Shown here one piece after another: positions 5,520-6,984 of a stretch of DNA of 6,984 nt. Source of the stretch: Scatosoma sp045614565 (lineage in GTDB: Bacteria > Bacillota > Clostridia > Christensenellales > Borkfalkiaceae); the NCBI GenBank assembly GCA_045614565.1, contig JAZLDG010000010.1:1-6984 (forward strand). The letters are read 5' to 3'. A program made the translations under genes and the position numbers. The notes below the pieces were generated by a model, which was given only the letters and a program-made list of their open reading frames with translations, did not search any database and was not told the DNA's origin. Position 1 is the stretch's first letter, and every line of letters begins with the position of its first letter.

Positions 5520-5653
5520 AAAAACGGCATTGTAGGCACCTGTAAGGGCGTTTTTCATTACCTCAACGGGGCAAATATCCGTATCGTGTGAGTGTATTTC
5601 GTACCAACTTGACGGGCAAAAACCGCAATACAGGGCGTTGTAAGGGCGTTTTT
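5520..5653. repeat. Two direct copies of a 36-bp hairpin-forming repeat
   Basis: Copies at 5520-5555 and 5618-5653 share 28 of 36 bases. Each begins AAAAAC and ends GTTTTT, with a common right part TGTAAGGGCGTTTTT. Each is an imperfect palindrome: the first copy can pair over almost its whole length around a 2-nt apex. At two stem positions the copies differ but both keep pairing (G-T to A-T and T-G to C-G). They could be bidirectional terminators or recombination sites for the tyrosine recombinase. On the minus strand both encode the peptide pattern KNALT....AVF, but in different frames, so a single coding explanation is unlikely. Confidence 0.55.
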
Positions 5654-5780
5654 GGTTTTCTCCAATTTTTCAAAATAATGACATTGTACGCGGAAACTTG
5701 GGGGCGTGGTCTTGCGAACATAGGGCAAAGGGATTTACACCCCCCTATGGGGTACCCACCGCCGACGCCTCAGGAACAGG

Positions 5781-5825
5781 CACCAACGCCCACCAACACC
5801 CACCAACGAAAAAAAATAAAAAAAT
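5781..5825. repeat. Three 10-bp direct repeats next to an A-rich tract
   Basis: CACCAACGCC, CACCAACACC and CACCAACGAA lie in perfect tandem (5781-5810) and run into a tract made almost only of A (5809-5824). Short tandem repeats beside an easily melted AT tract are typical of iteron origins. The block is framed by GGGGTACCC (5749-5757) and the perfect palindrome GGGGGTACCCCC (5864-5875). The function is inferred from the layout only. Confidence 0.4.
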
Positions 5826-6033
5826 ATCGGGGTACACGGTGCGGGGTTCGGGTTCCTGTGGTTGGGGGTACCCCCCGCCCCTCGCGTGCGTGCGTGTGTA
5901 TAGATTTTGCAACCTATTGAAATATAGGTTATTACGCGTATTTTCTCCCCACAATAACCCCGACAGGGGAAATTATACCGCGCTTGTTTTGTCTTATAGA
6001 ACCCCCCATTAAGACAGTACGACAGCCGACAGG

Positions 6034-6132
6034 GTGCAATAGAGAACCACCCGTTTTTACACCTGTTCGGCTCAGGTAGTGCAATAGAGAACACCCCACT
6101 ATTGCACCGTTCCGCCGACGTCGTGCAATAGA
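6034..6132. repeat. GTGCAATAG iteron-like repeats at 44-45-bp spacing
   Basis: Direct copies of GTGCAATAGA start at 6034, 6079 and 6123 (45 and 44 bp apart), the first two extended to GTGCAATAGAGAAC. An inverted copy CTATTGCAC (6099-6107) pairs perfectly with the 6079 copy, giving 9-bp arms around 11 nt. Regular spacing of about four helical turns on one DNA face suggests protein-binding iterons. The inverted pair could instead be an RNA hairpin. The group lies just downstream of the stop of the NUMOD3-like gene. Confidence 0.6.
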
Positions 6133-6142
6133 ACCGCCGACG

Positions 6143-6346
6143 TTACACCGTCCCGCCTGTGGTGGTTGTTCCTGTCGTGGTTCCCGTTGAGGTTACAGGC
6201 TTGTACGCCAAGCCGTCCCAATACTTACGTAAACTGTCCGCAATCTTGCGTTTGCTTTGTTCGCTGTGCTTTCGTCCTGTGTGCGCCTGTGCTATCTTGT
6301 CGCGCTGTTGCTGTGGCATATCGTTACGCCATTGTCTTTTTGCCAT
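6143..6346 (-). CDS. Stand-alone NUMOD3-like DNA-binding protein (67 aa)
   Basis: Residues 10-45 read as two repeats of the NUMOD3 pattern (nuclease-associated modular domain 3): QRDKIAQAHTGRKHSEQSKR is followed by RKIADSLRKYW. In GIY-YIG and HNH homing endonucleases this small helical module binds DNA. Here no nuclease domain is attached: the protein is only 67 aa, very basic, and ends in a Thr/Gly tail with TGTTTGTTTTGG. It may be a degenerate homing-endonuclease remnant or a small nucleoid-type or regulatory protein. The start codon lies 35 bp from repeat array 4 (6381-6416), which places the gene in the RHH-controlled set. Its product is encoded right beside the GTGCAATAG repeats, so it could be their binding partner; that is speculation. 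Confidence 0.72.
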   Translation of the reverse strand: MAKRQWRNDMPQQQRDKIAQAHTGRKHSEQSKRKIADSLRKYWDGLAYKPVTSTGTTTGTTTTGGTV

Positions 6347-6380
6347 AGTATAAAATGTTTATTGTACTTATTTGAAACTA

Positions 6381-6416
6381 TCTATACAGTATAGACAGTA
6401 TAGACGTTATAGATAA
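6381..6416 (-). promoter_or_regulatory. Operator array 4: 9-bp TATAGANNN repeats upstream of the NUMOD3-like gene
   Basis: On the plus strand: inverted unit TCTATACAG (6381-6389), then direct units TATAGACAG, TATAGACGT and TATAGATAA (6390-6416). It has the same architecture as arrays 1 and 2, including the palindrome CTATACAGTATAG (6382-6394). On the minus strand the sequence after the array, GTATAGATAGTTT, is the same as after array 1. No clear TAnnTTTG promoter is visible between the array and the start codon. Confidence 0.8.
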
Positions 6417-6936
6417 TTTAACCCGTATAGGTTGTATAATAAATATAGTTCAACTTTGAAAAATCACAGGAACGGAAAAAATTATTACGTCTAACTGTTA
6501 GGCGGGTATCAGTTCCGACGGGTGGGGCAACTGTTGAGGTTAATACAGTCGGCGCGGTTTGTATTACAAACGCCCATCTTGCTACCTGTCCGCAATCCTC
6601 AACCCGTTCGACGTCCGACGCCTGAAAAAACACCCCGTTTTGGCGTTATAATTACCAAAGCGGGGGCAATACCTCAACGGGGAATAAAGTATTAAAACAG
6701 GGCTATATACGCGCTATCCTGAGGAACAGGAACCGACGCCGACAATTACGCCCTGTTGGTTCCTTTTCTAAGGTGCGGAAATTACCGACGAAACACCCTA
6801 TTAGGTAGGTGGAGAAAACGGGCGGAAACCGTCGTTTTTCCCTCGTTTCCTGAGGCGTTGAGGTGTTCCCCTTATGCTCATACCTCAACAGGAAAAACAA
6901 CCCTATTTTTTACCCGTACAGGGAAAGAAAAAGAAA

Positions 6937-6979
6937 GATAAAATAGGGGGTTGCGTCAGCAATACACCCCCTATTTATC
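6937..6979. terminator. Strong bidirectional terminator closing the RHH/64-aa operon across the circle junction
   Basis: GATAAAATAGGGGG (6937-6950) pairs with CCCCCTATTTATC (6967-6979) with one bulged A. An inner stem TTGC/GCAA closes a GTCA loop. On the minus strand the hairpin is followed by TTTCTTTTTCTTT, and on the plus strand by CTTTT that would continue into T at position 1. If the window is a circle, this sits directly after the minus-strand gene at 47-241 and ends its transcript. Confidence 0.75.
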
Positions 6980-6984
6980 CTTTT

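Larger units (their letters stand above)
5062..6142. other. Gene-poor 1.1-kb region, candidate replication origin and control region
   Basis: I find no convincing gene here. The plus-strand frames have no plausible start context or recognisable motif, and no long frame lies on the coding (minus) strand between 5062 and 5734. What the region holds is structure: the palindrome at 5131-5149, two 36-bp hairpin repeats (5520-5555 and 5618-5653), three 10-bp repeats beside an A-tract (5781-5825), GC-rich palindromes (5749-5757 and 5864-5875), a CCCC-GACA-GGGG hairpin (5958-5969) and GTGCAATAG repeats (6034-6132). It is the largest cluster of repeats not explained by the RHH regulon, so it is the best place for an origin of replication. 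This is inference. Confidence 0.45.
6347..6984. other. 638-bp gene-poor region holding array 4 and a terminator
   Basis: Apart from array 4 (6381-6416) and the terminator at 6937-6979, I see no convincing gene. A minus-strand frame from a GTG at 6633 to 6418 (71 aa) has no recognisable motif and a low-complexity end. The region contains an 8-bp inverted repeat AACAGGGC/GCCCTGTT (6696-6703 and 6750-6757) and five copies of the CCTCAAC/GTTGAGG word. It may be vestigial coding DNA or untranslated control sequence. Confidence 0.5.

Noticed and set aside
5190..5591. 133-aa plus-strand frame
   Set aside because: It starts with TTG, opposes every credible gene, has no recognisable motif, and ends in the hairpin repeat region. 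It cannot be excluded, but support is weak.
5735..6094. 119-aa and overlapping frames across the GC-rich repeats
   Set aside because: Their composition follows the iterons, palindromes and A-tract (runs of Phe, Arg and Gly), with no domain and no plausible start context.
6418..6633. 71-aa minus-strand frame before array 4
   Set aside because: GTG start, low-complexity C-terminus, no motif and no neighbour coupling. Its stop next to the array is similar to parA's, so a diverged gene is possible but unsupported.

Overview
The window looks like a small, compact plasmid or plasmid-like mobile element, most likely from a Bacteroidota host. Two minus-strand promoters fit the Bacteroidota pattern (TTG, 18-19 bp, TAnnTTTG), leaders are AT-rich without strong Shine-Dalgarno sites, and several small proteins resemble Bacteroidota accessory or phage families. 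All credible genes lie on the minus strand. A bidirectional terminator at the right end sits just past the last minus-strand gene if positions 6984 and 1 are joined, so the sequence may be a complete circle. The window alone does not prove this.

Layout, in order of minus-strand transcription. (1) 5061-3497: an operon of five small proteins (73, 90, 58, 77 and 197 aa) of unknown or phage-like character. The 58-aa gene is easily missed. (2) 3453-3346: a strong promoter followed about 70 nt later by a strong intrinsic terminator, a probable small RNA gene. (3) 3147-2176: a complete tyrosine recombinase. (4) 2095-657: a 132-aa protein, a 74-aa protein and a ParA ATPase. (5) 554-47: a ribbon-helix-helix protein, the likely ParA partner and centromere binder, and a 64-aa protein. 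(6) Across the junction, a terminator at 6937-6979, then about 600 bp with no convincing gene. (7) 6346-6143: a stand-alone NUMOD3-like protein. (8) 6142-5062: about 1.1 kb of structured DNA (iteron-like GTGCAATAG repeats, 10-bp repeats beside an A-tract, GC-rich palindromes, two 36-bp hairpins), the best candidate for the replication origin.

The unifying feature is a family of 9-bp repeats (TATAGA plus three variable bases) in four tandem arrays, each just upstream of a minus-strand transcription unit: the recombinase, the 132-aa/74-aa/parA operon, the RHH/64-aa pair and the NUMOD3 gene. By analogy with the omega protein of pSM19035, I infer that the RHH protein binds all four arrays, acting as centromere binder and as a plasmid-wide regulator that couples partition to recombination.

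Two compositional signals cover the whole window. Six palindromic tetranucleotides (GATC, GGCC, CCGG, AGCT, CATG, CTAG) appear to be entirely absent, which suggests strong restriction avoidance. The 7-mer CCTCAAC/GTTGAGG occurs 29 times, in genes and in spacers, against about one expected. I recognise no replication initiator and no mobilisation gene.
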